DNA of 64,000 bases from JAMHWF01 sp048500255 (GTDB lineage Bacteria; Pseudomonadota; Gammaproteobacteria; Burkholderiales; Burkholderiaceae_C): NCBI GenBank assembly GCA_048500255.1, contig JASNYH010000001.1, positions 124,001-188,000 on the forward strand. The letters run 5' to 3'. A model generated the notes under the pieces. That model was not told the DNA's origin. It was given only the letters and a program-made list of their open reading frames with translations, and searched no databases. Positions 10,002-18,612 of this stretch are shown piece by piece. Position 1 is the first letter of the stretch. Each line of letters begins with the position of its first letter. Position numbers and translations under genes: made by a program.

Positions 10002-10861
10002 AGCGCACCGATTTCCGTTTCCTCGATCGACAGCGCGTGCGCTGGGCCGAGATCGACGCCCAGAGGATCGTCTTCAACGGGCACTACCTGATGTACTTCG
10101 ACACGGCGATCGCCGGCTACTGGCGCGCGCTCGCGCTGCCCTACGCCGAGACGATGGAGCACCTGGGCGGCGACCTGTTCGTGCGCAAGGCGTCGCTCGA
10201 GTACGAGGCGTCGGCGCGTTATGACGACGTGATCGACACCGGCATCCGCTGCCAGCGCGTCGGCAACTCGTCGATCGTGTTCGTCGCGGCGGTGTTCCGC
10301 GGCGACACGCTGCTCGTGCGGGGCGAGCTTGTCTACGTGTTCGCCGATCCGGTGGCGCAGGCGTCCAAGCCCGTGCCGCGCGAGCTGCGCGACACCTTCG
10401 AATCGTTCGAGGCCGGCCGCACGATGGTCGACGTGCGCGTGGGCGGCTGGGCCGAGCTCGGCGCCGACGCCCATCGCATCCGCACGGCCGTGTTCATCGA
10501 CGAGCAGAAGATCCCGCCCGACCGCGAGTGGGACGAGACCGACCCCGACCCGCAGTGCGTGCACGCCGTCGCCTACAACCGCTTCGGCGTGCCGCTGGCC
10601 ACCGGCCGGCTGCTCGAGCACGTGCCGGGCGTTGCCAAGATCGGCCGCATGGCCGTCGTGCAGTCGATGCGCGGCAGCGGCGTCGGCCATGCCGTGCTCG
10701 ATGCGCTGATGCGCGTCGGCCGCCAGCGCGGCTATCGCGAGGCCGTGCTGCACGCGCAGACCTCGGCGTCGGGCTTCTATCGGCGCGCAGGGTTCATCGA
10801 ACGAGGGCAGATGTTCGAGGAGGTCGGCATCCCGCACGTCGAGATGCTGCGCGCGCTGTAG
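9998..10861 (+). CDS. YbgC-type thioesterase fused to GNAT acetyltransferase
   Basis: A two-domain protein of 287 residues. Residues 1-135 form a hotdog-fold acyl-CoA thioesterase of the YbgC/FadM type, with the active-site Asp region WAEIDAQRIVFNGHYLMYFD near residue 15. Residues 145-287 form a GNAT N-acetyltransferase with the ElaA/YjcF-like RTAVFIDEQKIPPDREWDE start, the acetyl-CoA loop MRGSGVG and the GFYRRAGF end. Both active-site regions look intact. It is coupled to the esterase by a 4-base overlap. Such fusions pair acyl-CoA or acyl-ACP hydrolysis with acetyl transfer, but the real substrates are unknown. E. coli FabY has similar domains in the opposite order. Confidence 0.88.
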   Translation: MKRTDFRFLDRQRVRWAEIDAQRIVFNGHYLMYFDTAIAGYWRALALPYAETMEHLGGDLFVRKASLEYEASARYDDVIDTGIRCQRVGNSSIVFVAAVFRGDTLLVRGELVYVFADPVAQASKPVPRELRDTFESFEAGRTMVDVRVGGWAELGADAHRIRTAVFIDEQKIPPDREWDETDPDPQCVHAVAYNRFGVPLATGRLLEHVPGVAKIGRMAVVQSMRGSGVGHAVLDALMRVGRQRGYREAVLHAQTSASGFYRRAGFIERGQMFEEVGIPHVEMLRAL

Positions 10862-10882
10862 GCGCGCAGCACGAGCGCGCGC

Positions 10883-11863
10883 TCAGGCCGACGGCGGCAC
10901 GCCGCGGCTGGCGCGCTGGCGCGGCGGCACGGTGGGGCGCAGCAGGCTGCGCACGCGCCGGCGCGGCTCGTCGGCCGCGATGACTGGCGCCGCGTCGCCA
11001 GCGGCGGCCTCGACGACCTCCGCCTGTGCGCCGGCGCGCAGCGCGCGGCCGTCGACATAGCGCGGCGGCCAGTCCTTCAGCGCGACCTGGCGCATCAGCG
11101 CCAGCGCCGAGCCCGGCGCGTAGGTGCGCTCGAAGACGTGCGTGACGGAACGCCGCCGCAGCCGCTCCGTGATCAGCACCGTCGAACAGCGCGTCCCGTA
11201 TCGGTTGTCGGGCGTGCGGATGTGCGCCGCCGACAGCTCGCGCTCGCGCTCGAGCGGCACGCCGGTCGACGGCAGCAGGTGATCGGGCGCGACGCCGCGG
11301 TCGCCGAGCGCGTCGAACAGCGCCGCCGCCAGTTCGGCGGCCGAGTCGGTGGCGTCGAGCGCATCGCCCACGCGCGACTTCAACGCGACCACCTTGGGCC
11401 ACGGCGTGTCGAGCTCGGCGTTCGACAGGCCGTAGATGCCGCGCTCGAGGCGGCGCGGATGGGTGTGCTGGTTCGACGCCCAGAAGCACTCGCCGCGCAG
11501 GAAATCGGCGGCGACGAGATTGAAGCCGTTGTAGCCCGACAGCGCGATGCGCGTCCAGAACTGGTCCGTGGGCAGGTCGCCGCGCAGCCATAGCGGCACG
11601 ATGTGGCCGCGCGACGGCGCCGTCGGGTCGACGGACTGCGGCTCGCGCACGTTGGTCAGCAAAGCGAGGCGGCCGCCGGCCGTCAGGCCCATCCACGTGC
11701 CGCCGTCCTGCAGGTCGCGGCCGCCCAGGATATCGGGCGTCGACGCCGCGGCCGACCACCACCCGAGGCGCGCGCTCGGGCGATGGAAGAACTCGTCGCG
11801 GTTGGCCGCGACGACGAGCGGGAAGCGCCGCGAGACGTCGAGGGCAAACGCTGCTAGACACAT
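10883..11863 (-). CDS. NRDE (TANGO2-like) family protein
   Basis: A 326-residue protein of the NRDE/TANGO2 family, named for the N-R-D-E motif seen here in VVAANRDEFFHRPSA. The N-terminal MCLAAFAL start with Cys2 (an N-terminal-nucleophile-like cysteine), GGRDLQDGGTWMG, LTNVREP and the C-terminal RYGTRCSTVL segment are typical. The biochemical role is unsettled; human TANGO2 has been linked to haem and acyl-CoA lipid handling. The start ATG at 11863 has GGAGGT about 8 bases upstream. The last 50 residues are arginine-rich and longer than usual. The start overlaps the end of a small DUF4936-like ORF by 10 bases, and ygfZ lies just beyond, an order I associate with Burkholderiales. Confidence 0.88.
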   Translation of the reverse strand: MCLAAFALDVSRRFPLVVAANRDEFFHRPSARLGWWSAAASTPDILGGRDLQDGGTWMGLTAGGRLALLTNVREPQSVDPTAPSRGHIVPLWLRGDLPTDQFWTRIALSGYNGFNLVAADFLRGECFWASNQHTHPRRLERGIYGLSNAELDTPWPKVVALKSRVGDALDATDSAAELAAALFDALGDRGVAPDHLLPSTGVPLERERELSAAHIRTPDNRYGTRCSTVLITERLRRRSVTHVFERTYAPGSALALMRQVALKDWPPRYVDGRALRAGAQAEVVEAAAGDAAPVIAADEPRRRVRSLLRPTVPPRQRASRGVPPSA

Positions 11864-12000
11864 GGCACGAACACCTCCAGATGCCGCGGGCCGCCGTGGG
11901 GACGAGCCCTGCCGAGTTGGCGCTGCCAGTGCCCGATACGGGCTTGCGCTTCGGCTGCGTGCGCGGCGTCGACGCGATGGTAGATGAACAGTCCGTGCAC
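11854..12000 (-). pseudogene. Shrunken DUF4936-like ORF (48 aa)
   Basis: A short ORF read from GTG at 12000 to TAG at 11854 lies exactly between ygfZ and the NRDE gene, where many Burkholderiales carry a DUF4936 gene of about 90-100 codons. Its start (HGLFIYHRVDAAHAAEAQ) resembles the beginning of that family and its end (GPRHLEVFVPC) resembles the family's end, but the middle third is missing, so it looks like an in-frame internal deletion. Its end overlaps the NRDE start codon by 10 bases, which fits a former coupled operon. The match is from memory of the family, not from an alignment; it could instead be a chance ORF. Confidence 0.4.
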
Positions 12001-12033
12001 GGGCGCGCGGCCGTCGTGAACTCTTGCCGCGCG

Positions 12034-12957
12034 TCAGGCGTCGCCGTCGAGCGGCACGGCGTAGGGCATCGCACGGCGCTCGAGCGTCGGGCCGTCGGCG
12101 GCGCCCAGGTGCAGCGCGCCGCCGGCCAGCGCCTCCAGCTTGACCTCGACCAGCGCCGTGCTGCCGCCGCCCGGCGCGGCCGCAGCGTCGACGATCATGC
12201 CGGCCGGCTGCCCCGGCTCGGCATCGTGGAACACCTCGTCGCCGGCGCGCGCGAGCGCCGGTGCATCGAACAGCAGACTGCGCCGCTTGATCGTGCCGCG
12301 GTACTGGCTGCGCGCGACGACTTCCTGCCCCGGGTAGCAGCCCTTGTGGAAGTCGACGCCTTGCAGCAGCTCGAGGTTGACCATCTGCGGCACGAAGCGG
12401 TCGGCCGTCGCGGCGACGATCGTCGGCACGCCGCTGCAGACCTCGAGCCATCGCCACGCCGCCGCGTCCAGCGCGGGCAGGGCGGGGCGCTCGGCGTCGC
12501 GCGGCGCGACCCACCAGGCGCGCGCGACGCGCGCGGCGTCGGGCAGGCGAATCAGCGTCGCCGCGCCGCGCTCGCTGCGCGCCCACGGCGCTGCGCCGGC
12601 ATCGCGCGCCGCGTTGCCCACCAGGCCGACGAGCTGGAATCGATCGCTGGCGTCGCTCAGCTTGCACCTGGCACGCAGCACGTACATCGACAGCCGCTTG
12701 ACGGTCGACGCGAGCAGGTCGGCGCTGCAGGCGAGCAGGAACTCGTCGGGCGCGGCGCTGCGCCACACGACGAAGCTCGCCAGCAGGCGGCCCTTGGGCG
12801 AGCAGTAGCCGGCGAGTGCGGCGCGGCCCTTGTCGAGCGATGCGATGTCCTGGGTCAGCTGGCCCTGCAGAAACGTGGCGGCGTCGGCGCCCTCGGCGCG
12901 GATGACGCCCCAGTGGTCCAGCGAGGCGGCGCCCTGCAACGTGGTGGTGTCGAACAT
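12034..12957 (-). CDS. ygfZ: Folate-binding protein YgfZ (tRNA-modifying / Fe-S maintenance)
   Basis: Folate-dependent protein related to GcvT that helps maintain certain Fe-S enzymes such as MiaB. The 307-residue product contains the signature KGCYPGQE with its conserved Cys at about residue 205, preceded by DFHKGCYPG and followed by VVARSQYRGTIKRR. N-terminal GADAATFLQGQLTQDI and AGYCSPKGRLLASF are typical of the family. I chose ATG 12957 (MFDTTTLQG); an upstream in-frame ATG at 12981 would add eight residues. It is divergent from mltG with about 66 bases between the starts. Confidence 0.93.
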   Translation of the reverse strand: MFDTTTLQGAASLDHWGVIRAEGADAATFLQGQLTQDIASLDKGRAALAGYCSPKGRLLASFVVWRSAAPDEFLLACSADLLASTVKRLSMYVLRARCKLSDASDRFQLVGLVGNAARDAGAAPWARSERGAATLIRLPDAARVARAWWVAPRDAERPALPALDAAAWRWLEVCSGVPTIVAATADRFVPQMVNLELLQGVDFHKGCYPGQEVVARSQYRGTIKRRSLLFDAPALARAGDEVFHDAEPGQPAGMIVDAAAAPGGGSTALVEVKLEALAGGALHLGAADGPTLERRAMPYAVPLDGDA

Positions 12958-13023
12958 GCGCCCATTATCATCAGCCTTCATGGGTGCAACCGATCCAGGG
13001 CCTTCGGCCGCGCACGGCACGCG

Positions 13024-14019
13024 ATGAGACGCTGGATCGTCGCACTGACGCTGGTCGCGCTCGCTGTCGCGGGATGCGCGGCGGCCTCCGCGGCGTGGTG
13101 GCTGGTGCGCCCCCTGGAGCTCGCGCAGCCCGCCGTCGAGGTATCGATCGAGCCTGGAACGCCACCGCGCGACGTTGCGCGCGCCTGGGTGCATGCCGGC
13201 GTGCGCACCTCGCCCGAGCTGCTGTACCAGTGGTTCCGCTGGTCGGGCGCGTCGCGGCGCATCCGCGCCGGCAGCTACGAGATCGAGCGCGGCTCAACGC
13301 CAAAGTCGCTCCTCGACAAGATGGTGCGCGGCGACGAAGTCCTGGCGACGGTGCGGCTGATCGAGGGCTGGACGTTCCGCCAGTTCCGCGCCGAGCTGGC
13401 GCGCGCAGCGACGATGAAGCACGCGACGGCGACGATGACCGACGCCGAGCTGATGACGGCGATCGGCGCGGCCGGCGTGCATCCGGAAGGGCGCTTCTTT
13501 CCCGACACCTATGCCTTCAGCAAGGGCGCGAGCGACCTCGCCGTGCTGCGTCGCGCCTACGCCGCGATGCAGCGCCGCCTCGGCGCTGCCTGGGCGCGCC
13601 GTGCGGCCGACGCACCGCTGAAGTCGCCCGACGAACTGCTCGCGCTGGCGTCGATCGTCGAGAAGGAAACCGGCCATCCGGCCGAGCGCGACAAGGTGGC
13701 GTCGGTGTTCGTCAACCGCCTGCGCATCGGCATGCCGCTGCAGACCGACCCGACGATCATCTACGGGCTGGGCGAGCGATTCGACGGCAACCTGCGCAAG
13801 CGCGACCTGCTCGCCGACGGCGCCTACAACACCTATCTGCGTGCCGGGCTGCCGCCGACGCCGATCGCGATGCCCGGCCAGGCCTCGCTCGACGCGGCTG
13901 CGCGGCCGGCGCCCGGGCGCTCGCTTTACTTCGTGGCGCGCGGCGACGGCACGAGCGAATTCAGCGAAACGCTGGCCGCGCATAATCGCGCGGTGGACAA
14001 GTACCAGCGCGGTAAGTAG
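13024..14019 (+). CDS. mltG: Endolytic murein transglycosylase MltG
   Basis: Inner-membrane lytic transglycosylase that cuts nascent peptidoglycan and sets glycan strand length. The 331-residue product begins with a membrane anchor (RWIVALTLVALAVAGCA, residues 3-19), followed by a LysM-like region and the YceG catalytic domain. The catalytic Glu is in ASIVEKETGHPAER near residue 220, and VFVNRLRIGMPLQTDPT, YNTYLRAGLPPTPI and FVARGDG follow as in the family. It heads the conserved run mltG-tmk-holB-pilZ-tatD; tmk starts 10 bases after its stop. Confidence 0.95.
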   Translation: MRRWIVALTLVALAVAGCAAASAAWWLVRPLELAQPAVEVSIEPGTPPRDVARAWVHAGVRTSPELLYQWFRWSGASRRIRAGSYEIERGSTPKSLLDKMVRGDEVLATVRLIEGWTFRQFRAELARAATMKHATATMTDAELMTAIGAAGVHPEGRFFPDTYAFSKGASDLAVLRRAYAAMQRRLGAAWARRAADAPLKSPDELLALASIVEKETGHPAERDKVASVFVNRLRIGMPLQTDPTIIYGLGERFDGNLRKRDLLADGAYNTYLRAGLPPTPIAMPGQASLDAAARPAPGRSLYFVARGDGTSEFSETLAAHNRAVDKYQRGK

Positions 14020-14028
14020 CGGCCACTC

Positions 14029-14640
14029 GTGGGCGGACGCTTCATCACTCTCGAGGGCATCGACGGCGCCGGCAAGTCCACGCACTTGGCTGCGATCGCC
14101 GAGCACTTTGCCGCAGGCGGGCGCGAAGTCGTCGCCACGCGCGAGCCGGGCGGCACGCCGCTGGCCGAGCGACTGCGGGAGCTGCTGCTGCACACGACGA
14201 TGGACGCGCTGACCGAGACGCTGCTCGTCTTCGCGGCGCGCCGCGACCATCTCGCCGCCGTGATCGAGCCGGCGCTGGCGCGCGGCGCGATCGTGCTGTG
14301 CGACCGCTACACCGACGCGACCTTCGCCTATCAGGGCGGCGGCCACGGCGTCGACCTCGGCGTGCTCGCCCAGCTCGAGGTCTGCGTGCAGCAGGGCCGC
14401 CAGCCCGACCTGACGCTGTGGTTCGACGTCGCACCGCAGACCGCCGCGTCGCGGCGCGCCGCGGCGCGCGCACCCGACCGCTTCGAGCAGCAGGACGTGG
14501 CCTTCTTCGAGCGCGTGCGCGCCGGCTACGCCGCGCGCGCACGGCAGGCGCCGCAGCGCTTCGTGCGCCTCGACGCCGAACAGCCGCCCGATGGCGTGCG
14601 GCGGCAGATCGACGCCGCGCTGACGGCGCGCGGCTGGTGA
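14029..14640 (+). CDS. tmk: Thymidylate kinase
   Basis: Phosphorylates dTMP to dTDP with ATP, needed for dTTP supply. The 203-residue product has the P-loop EGIDGAGKST at residues 9-18, REPGGTPLAE near 38, and CDRYTDATFAYQGGG near 91 with the DRY/TMP-binding motif; DRFEQQDVAFFERVRAGY marks the lid and following helix. The start is GTG at 14029. Its stop TGA overlaps the GTG of holB (14637-14640), so the two are translationally coupled. Confidence 0.96.
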   Translation: MGGRFITLEGIDGAGKSTHLAAIAEHFAAGGREVVATREPGGTPLAERLRELLLHTTMDALTETLLVFAARRDHLAAVIEPALARGAIVLCDRYTDATFAYQGGGHGVDLGVLAQLEVCVQQGRQPDLTLWFDVAPQTAASRRAAARAPDRFEQQDVAFFERVRAGYAARARQAPQRFVRLDAEQPPDGVRRQIDAALTARGW

Positions 14641-15701
14641 CGAAGCCGACGCTGCCCTGGCTCGACGCGCCGCTGCGCGACGCGCTCGGCGCCGCGCGCT
14701 ATCACCACGCGCTGCTGGTTCACGGGCCGGCCGGCATCGGGCAGTTCGAGCTGGCGCTGCAGCTCGCGCAAGCCTGGCTCTGCACAGCTCCGGCGGCGGC
14801 GCGGCCGTGCGGCGAGTGCGCCGACTGCCGGCTCGTCGCGGCGCACAGCCACCCCGACCTGCGCGTGCTCGTCCCCGACGCGCTGCGCGAGTCGCTCGGC
14901 TGGGGCGCCGACGAAGACGACGCGGGCGCCGCCGGCGCCGCCGGCGCCAAGGGATCGCGCGCCAAGCCGAGCAAGGACATCCGCGTCGACGCCGTGCGCG
15001 CCGCCATCGCATTCGCCCAGCTCACGGCATCGCGCGGGCGCTGCAAGGTCGTCGTGCTTCACCCGGCAGAGCGGCTGAACGCCGTCGCTGCCAATGCGCT
15101 GCTCAAGACGCTGGAGGAGCCGCCCGGCGACGCGCGCTTCGTGCTGGCAACCGGCGCGCCGCAGGCGCTGCCGGCGACGGTGCGCAGCCGCTGTCAGCCG
15201 CTGCACCTCGGCCTGCCGCCGCCAGCCCAGGCGCTGGCATGGCTTCGCGAGCAGGGCGTCGACGCGCCCGAGCTGCCGCTGGCCGTCGCCGGTGGCCAGC
15301 CGCTCGAGGCGCTCGCCGCCTGGCGCGAGGGGCTGACAGCGCAAGCGCTCGAACGTGTGCCACAGGCCGTGCACGCCGGCGACGCGGGCGCCTTGGCCGG
15401 CTGGTCGCCGGCGCGCGCGATCGACGTGCTGCACAAGCTGTGTCACGACGAGATGGCGCGCGCCGTCGGCGCGGCGCCGCGCTACTTCGGCGCTGCGCTG
15501 CCCGCGGCGCGCCCGCCCGGCGCGCTCGGGGCCCTGCTGCCGTGGTCGCGCGAGCTGGCGCGCGCGGCGCGCCATGACGAGCACCCGTGGCAGGCGCCGC
15601 TGCTGATCGAATCGCTTGTGTTGCAGGGACAACGCGCCTGCGCCGGCATAGACACGCCGACTGCGGCGCCTGCACGTCGTTCGGTACACTGCGCGCCATG
15701 A
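14637..15701 (+). CDS. holB: DNA polymerase III delta' subunit
   Basis: Clamp-loader subunit of DNA polymerase III. The 354-residue product has the AAA+ fold with a P-loop lacking the lysine (HGPAGIGQFELAL), as in delta' which does not hydrolyse ATP, the zinc-binding cysteines C...CGECADC near residue 57, LLKTLEEPP near 157 and the arginine-finger motif SRC in VRSRCQPL near 183. A low-complexity Gly/Ala/Asp insert (DEDDAGAAGAAGAAGAKG) sits before the zinc-side helix. Start GTG at 14637 overlaps tmk; the stop overlaps the pilZ start as ATGA. Confidence 0.94.
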   Translation: MTKPTLPWLDAPLRDALGAARYHHALLVHGPAGIGQFELALQLAQAWLCTAPAAARPCGECADCRLVAAHSHPDLRVLVPDALRESLGWGADEDDAGAAGAAGAKGSRAKPSKDIRVDAVRAAIAFAQLTASRGRCKVVVLHPAERLNAVAANALLKTLEEPPGDARFVLATGAPQALPATVRSRCQPLHLGLPPPAQALAWLREQGVDAPELPLAVAGGQPLEALAAWREGLTAQALERVPQAVHAGDAGALAGWSPARAIDVLHKLCHDEMARAVGAAPRYFGAALPAARPPGALGALLPWSRELARAARHDEHPWQAPLLIESLVLQGQRACAGIDTPTAAPARRSVHCAP

Positions 15702-16087
15702 GCACGGCTGCCCCCGGACGCCTGACTCCCGCAGCGTCGGCTGCGACCTCGCGCCCGAGCGTGATCCAGCTCGTGTTCCGCGAAAAGGGCGCGCTGTACG
15801 CCGCCTACATTCCCATGTTCGCCGACGGAGGCCTGTTCGTGCCGACGACGCGCGAGTACCGGCTCGGCGAAGACATCTACCTGCTGTTGTCGCTGCCCGA
15901 GGATCCGCAGCGCTATCCCGTCGCCGGCAAGGTGGCGTGGATCACGCCGGCCAACGCGTCGGGCGGTCGCACGCAGGGCGTCGGCGTGCGTTTCCCGGCC
16001 GACGAGAAGACGCGTCTGCTGAAGCAGAAGATCGAGGACACGCTCGGCACGTCGATCCAATCGGCCAAGCCGACGCAGACGATCTGA
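15698..16087 (+). CDS. pilZ: Type IV pilus assembly protein PilZ
   Basis: A stand-alone PilZ-domain protein of 129 residues, needed for type IV pilus biogenesis and twitching in Pseudomonas. IQLVFREKGALYAAYIPMF, GGLFVPTTREYRLGEDI and KVAWITP with QGVGVRF are typical. The RxxxR and D/NxSxxG motifs that bind cyclic di-GMP are absent, as in canonical PilZ. Its place between holB and tatD is the conserved one. The start ATG at 15698 overlaps the holB stop. Confidence 0.92.
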   Translation: MSTAAPGRLTPAASAATSRPSVIQLVFREKGALYAAYIPMFADGGLFVPTTREYRLGEDIYLLLSLPEDPQRYPVAGKVAWITPANASGGRTQGVGVRFPADEKTRLLKQKIEDTLGTSIQSAKPTQTI

Positions 16088-16116
16088 CGCCGCGGCGCCG
16101 CCGCGGTCCGCGCACG

Positions 16117-16905
16117 ATGTTCGTCGATTCGCATTGCCACCTCACGTTCCCGGAGCTGCGCTCGCAGCTCGACGACATCCGCGCAGCGATGGCGGCGGCG
16201 CAGGTCGATCGCGCGCTGTGCATCTGCACCACGCTCGAGGAGTTCCCGCAGGTGCACGCGCTCGCGACGGCCTATGACGATTTGTGGGCCAGCGTCGGCG
16301 TGCATCCCGACGAGGAATCGGCCAGCGAGCCGCAGCTCGACGTGCTGGTCGAGTTGGCGCAGCGCCCCCGCGTCGTCGCCATCGGCGAGACCGGGCTCGA
16401 CTACTACCGTCTGAACGGGCGCAGCGTCGCCGAGATGGAGTGGCAGCGCGAGCGCTTTCGCACGCACATCCGGGCGGCGCGTGCCGCCGTGCGCCCGCTG
16501 ATCGTGCACACGCGCAGCGCGCCGGCCGACACGCTGGCGATCCTGCGCGAGGAGGGCGGTGATGCGGCGGGCGGCGTCTTCCACTGCTTCACCGAGTCGA
16601 TGGACGTCGCGCGCGGCGCGCTCGACCTCGGTTTCACCATCTCGTTCTCGGGCATCCTGACATTCCGCAACGCGGCCGAGCTGCGCGACGTGGCGCGCTA
16701 CGTACCGCTCGACCGCTGCCTGATCGAGACCGACAGCCCCTATCTCGCGCCGGCGCCGCACCGCGGCAAGACGAACAATCCGTCGTACGTGCCCTACGTC
16801 GCGCGCCAGCTCGCCGAGCTGAAGGGCCTGTCGATCGACGAGGTGGCGCAGGCCACGTCGGCCAACTTCGACCGCGTGTTCCCGATCGCGGCGCGCCGCG
16901 GCTGA
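16117..16905 (+). CDS. tatD: TatD-family metal-dependent DNase
   Basis: Metal-dependent hydrolase of the TatD/YcfH family with DNase activity in characterised members. The 262-residue TIM-barrel protein shows the metal ligands in order: DSHCHL (residues 4-9), IGETGLDYYR near 90, VHTRSAP near 130, FHCFTE near 153 and IETDSPYLAP near 205, then the typical RGKTNNPSYVPYVA. ATG 16117 is the first residue before FVDSHCHL and fits the family start. It follows pilZ by 29 bases and precedes the ankyrin gene by 3 bases, so it is probably in the same operon. Confidence 0.95.
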   Translation: MFVDSHCHLTFPELRSQLDDIRAAMAAAQVDRALCICTTLEEFPQVHALATAYDDLWASVGVHPDEESASEPQLDVLVELAQRPRVVAIGETGLDYYRLNGRSVAEMEWQRERFRTHIRAARAAVRPLIVHTRSAPADTLAILREEGGDAAGGVFHCFTESMDVARGALDLGFTISFSGILTFRNAAELRDVARYVPLDRCLIETDSPYLAPAPHRGKTNNPSYVPYVARQLAELKGLSIDEVAQATSANFDRVFPIAARRG

Positions 16906-16908
16906 GAC

Positions 16909-17550
16909 ATGGACCGGCGGCGGCGGCGGAGAGTGATCGCGCTGCTGCTCGCGGCGGCGGCCGGCCTGCCGGCGCGCGCCGGCTCGTACGAGGACTTCTT
17001 CGTCGCCGTCACGAACGACGACGTGCGCACCGTGACCGACCTGCTGCGGCGCGGCTTCGACCCGAATGCGCGCAACCCGCGCGGCCAGGTCGGCCTCTAC
17101 ATCGCGCTGCGCGACGACTCGCCGCGCGTCGCCGACCTGCTGCTGGCGCATCCGCAGATCGACGTCGACGCAGCCAACTTCGACGACGAGACGCCGGTGA
17201 TGATGGCCGCGCTGCGCGGCGACTACGACCGCGTGCTCCAGTTGCTGCAACGCGACGTGCAGATCAATCGCGACGGCTGGACCCCGCTGCACTACGGCGC
17301 CGCGAGCCAGAACGCCAAGGTCGTCGGCCTGCTGCTCGACGAGGGCGCCGAGATCGAGGCGCGCGCGCCCGACGGCAGCACGGCGCTGATGATGGCGGCG
17401 CTGCGCGGCAGCGAAACCATCGTCGACCTGCTGCTGGCGCGCGGCGCGTCGAAGGAACCGCGCGACGCCCGCGGCCAGCGCGCCGTCGACCGTGCCCGCG
17501 CCGTCGGGCGCGACTACCTCGTGCCACGCCTCATGCCGCCGCGCCGCTGA
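16909..17550 (+). CDS. Exported ankyrin-repeat protein
   Basis: A 213-residue protein with a signal peptide (basic MDRRRRRR, hydrophobic VIALLLAAAAGL, likely cut after PARA near residue 24) followed by about five ankyrin repeats between residues 27 and 200, including GWTPLHYGAASQNAKVVGLL and GSTALMMAALRGSETIVDLL. It is therefore probably periplasmic and acts by protein binding; no enzymatic motif is present. It starts 3 bases after tatD, and similar ankyrin genes follow tatD in many Burkholderiales. Confidence 0.88.
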   Translation: MDRRRRRRVIALLLAAAAGLPARAGSYEDFFVAVTNDDVRTVTDLLRRGFDPNARNPRGQVGLYIALRDDSPRVADLLLAHPQIDVDAANFDDETPVMMAALRGDYDRVLQLLQRDVQINRDGWTPLHYGAASQNAKVVGLLLDEGAEIEARAPDGSTALMMAALRGSETIVDLLLARGASKEPRDARGQRAVDRARAVGRDYLVPRLMPPRR

Positions 17551-17673
17551 CACGTCCGCAGCAGCCTTGTCAGCGCGATTCCGACGCGCGCCTTGGCGCA
17601 GGGCCGACTTCAGCCGCGCCGGCACCGCGCCTAGAGTGGACTCATCGCAGCCACCGACGTGAAAGAGGCCGAC

Positions 17674-17904
17674 ATGCAGCAGACCCGTTCGACCCCCAGC
17701 GATCCCTTCGCGCTGATGATGAATCCGCAGGCCGTGTTCCAGGCCATGGAGCGCTCCGACCGCCTGTCGCGACTGCAGCGCCGCATCTGCCGGCCGCTCG
17801 ACAAGCCGCTGATCCCGACCCTGGCCGACGACGTGGTGCGCTTCGATCGCGAGATCGACGGCGATCGCGACGATGAGCCCGGCGATTGCGCTGACTTCAA
17901 TTAG
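17674..17904 (+). CDS. Conserved small hypothetical protein (76 aa)
   Basis: A short soluble protein, MQQTRSTPSDPFALMMNP onwards, with a central helix-forming segment QAMERSDRLSRLQRRICRPL, a CRPLDKPLIP stretch and an acidic tail. I have seen similar small proteins in Burkholderiales but know of no function. ATG 17674 has AGAGG 6 bases upstream; a GTG at 17659 is an alternative. No membrane segment. The stop is followed at once by an AT-rich patch that looks like a promoter for the next gene. Confidence 0.6.
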   Translation: MQQTRSTPSDPFALMMNPQAVFQAMERSDRLSRLQRRICRPLDKPLIPTLADDVVRFDREIDGDRDDEPGDCADFN

Positions 17905-17918
17905 CGACAATGTATATT
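17891..17918 (+). promoter_or_regulatory. Possible sigma70-type promoter
   Basis: CTGACT (17891-17896) and TATATT (17913-17918), 16 bases apart, resemble -35 and -10 boxes in an unusually AT-rich patch (17905-17925). It would transcribe the gene at 18128 with a leader of about 200 bases. The 220-base gap has no other feature that I can identify. Confidence 0.35.
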
Positions 17919-18127
17919 ATGTTGACTGTCAGGTCGACGCGCCGCCGTCGTCGGCCGTAGTTTCAGAGCCGCCCCCAACCGCATAGACACCACGGGCGAC
18001 GCCGAATCGCTCCATCGCCGCCATCCCGCAATCGTGCGCCGTCCGAAGGCGGAACAATTCGACACACGACGCTGGCGAGGCTGCCGGCACCGCTCGCAGC
18101 GCGCCCGAGTTGCCTACCATCGCCGAC

Positions 18128-18556
18128 ATGCCGAACGAAGTACCTCCCTTTGCCGACAGCCTGCCGTTCGAGCTGGTCTCGCTCGATGCGGCGCGTGAGG
18201 CACTCGAGCAGCCGCCGGCCGGCGTGCGCGCAGTGCGTGGGCCCGGCTTGGCCGACTGGATCGCGAAGCGCCGGCCGACGACCGATGCCGAGCGGCGCCT
18301 GAACCGCGCCGCGGCGCAGTGGATGCTGTCGCTGCCGCCCGGCGCGCGGCCGATGGAACTGGTGCGCCGTTATCCGCGCGTCGCCAACGCGCTGTGCGAG
18401 AACTGGGCCGATCCGCAGGCCGCGCTGCAGGCGCTCGACGGCCTGGTGATGGACCGCCGCGGCGGACGCCAAGGCTTTCCACGCGAGGTCGCCGCCGAGC
18501 TGGTCGCTTTGCGCGACCACCTCGTGCGCACCATGCGCTCGAACAGCATGCGCTGA
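18128..18556 (+). CDS. Conserved hypothetical protein (142 aa)
   Basis: A soluble 142-residue protein of unknown function. Features are DSLPFELVSLDAAREALEQP at the start, WIAKRRPTTDAE, a WMLSLPPGARPMELVRRYPR segment and a C-terminal DRRGGRQGFPREVAAELVAL. The pattern is familiar from betaproteobacterial hypothetical proteins but no named domain is evident. ATG 18128 is preferred over an in-frame ATG at 18110 because it sits directly before PNEVPPFADSLPF. It is followed 56 bases later by ugd on the same strand. Confidence 0.68.
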   Translation: MPNEVPPFADSLPFELVSLDAAREALEQPPAGVRAVRGPGLADWIAKRRPTTDAERRLNRAAAQWMLSLPPGARPMELVRRYPRVANALCENWADPQAALQALDGLVMDRRGGRQGFPREVAAELVALRDHLVRTMRSNSMR

Positions 18557-18612
18557 CCGACACCGTTTCCGCGCGGCACATCGTTTGCCGGTTCGCGAGC
18601 CCGCGAACCGAC

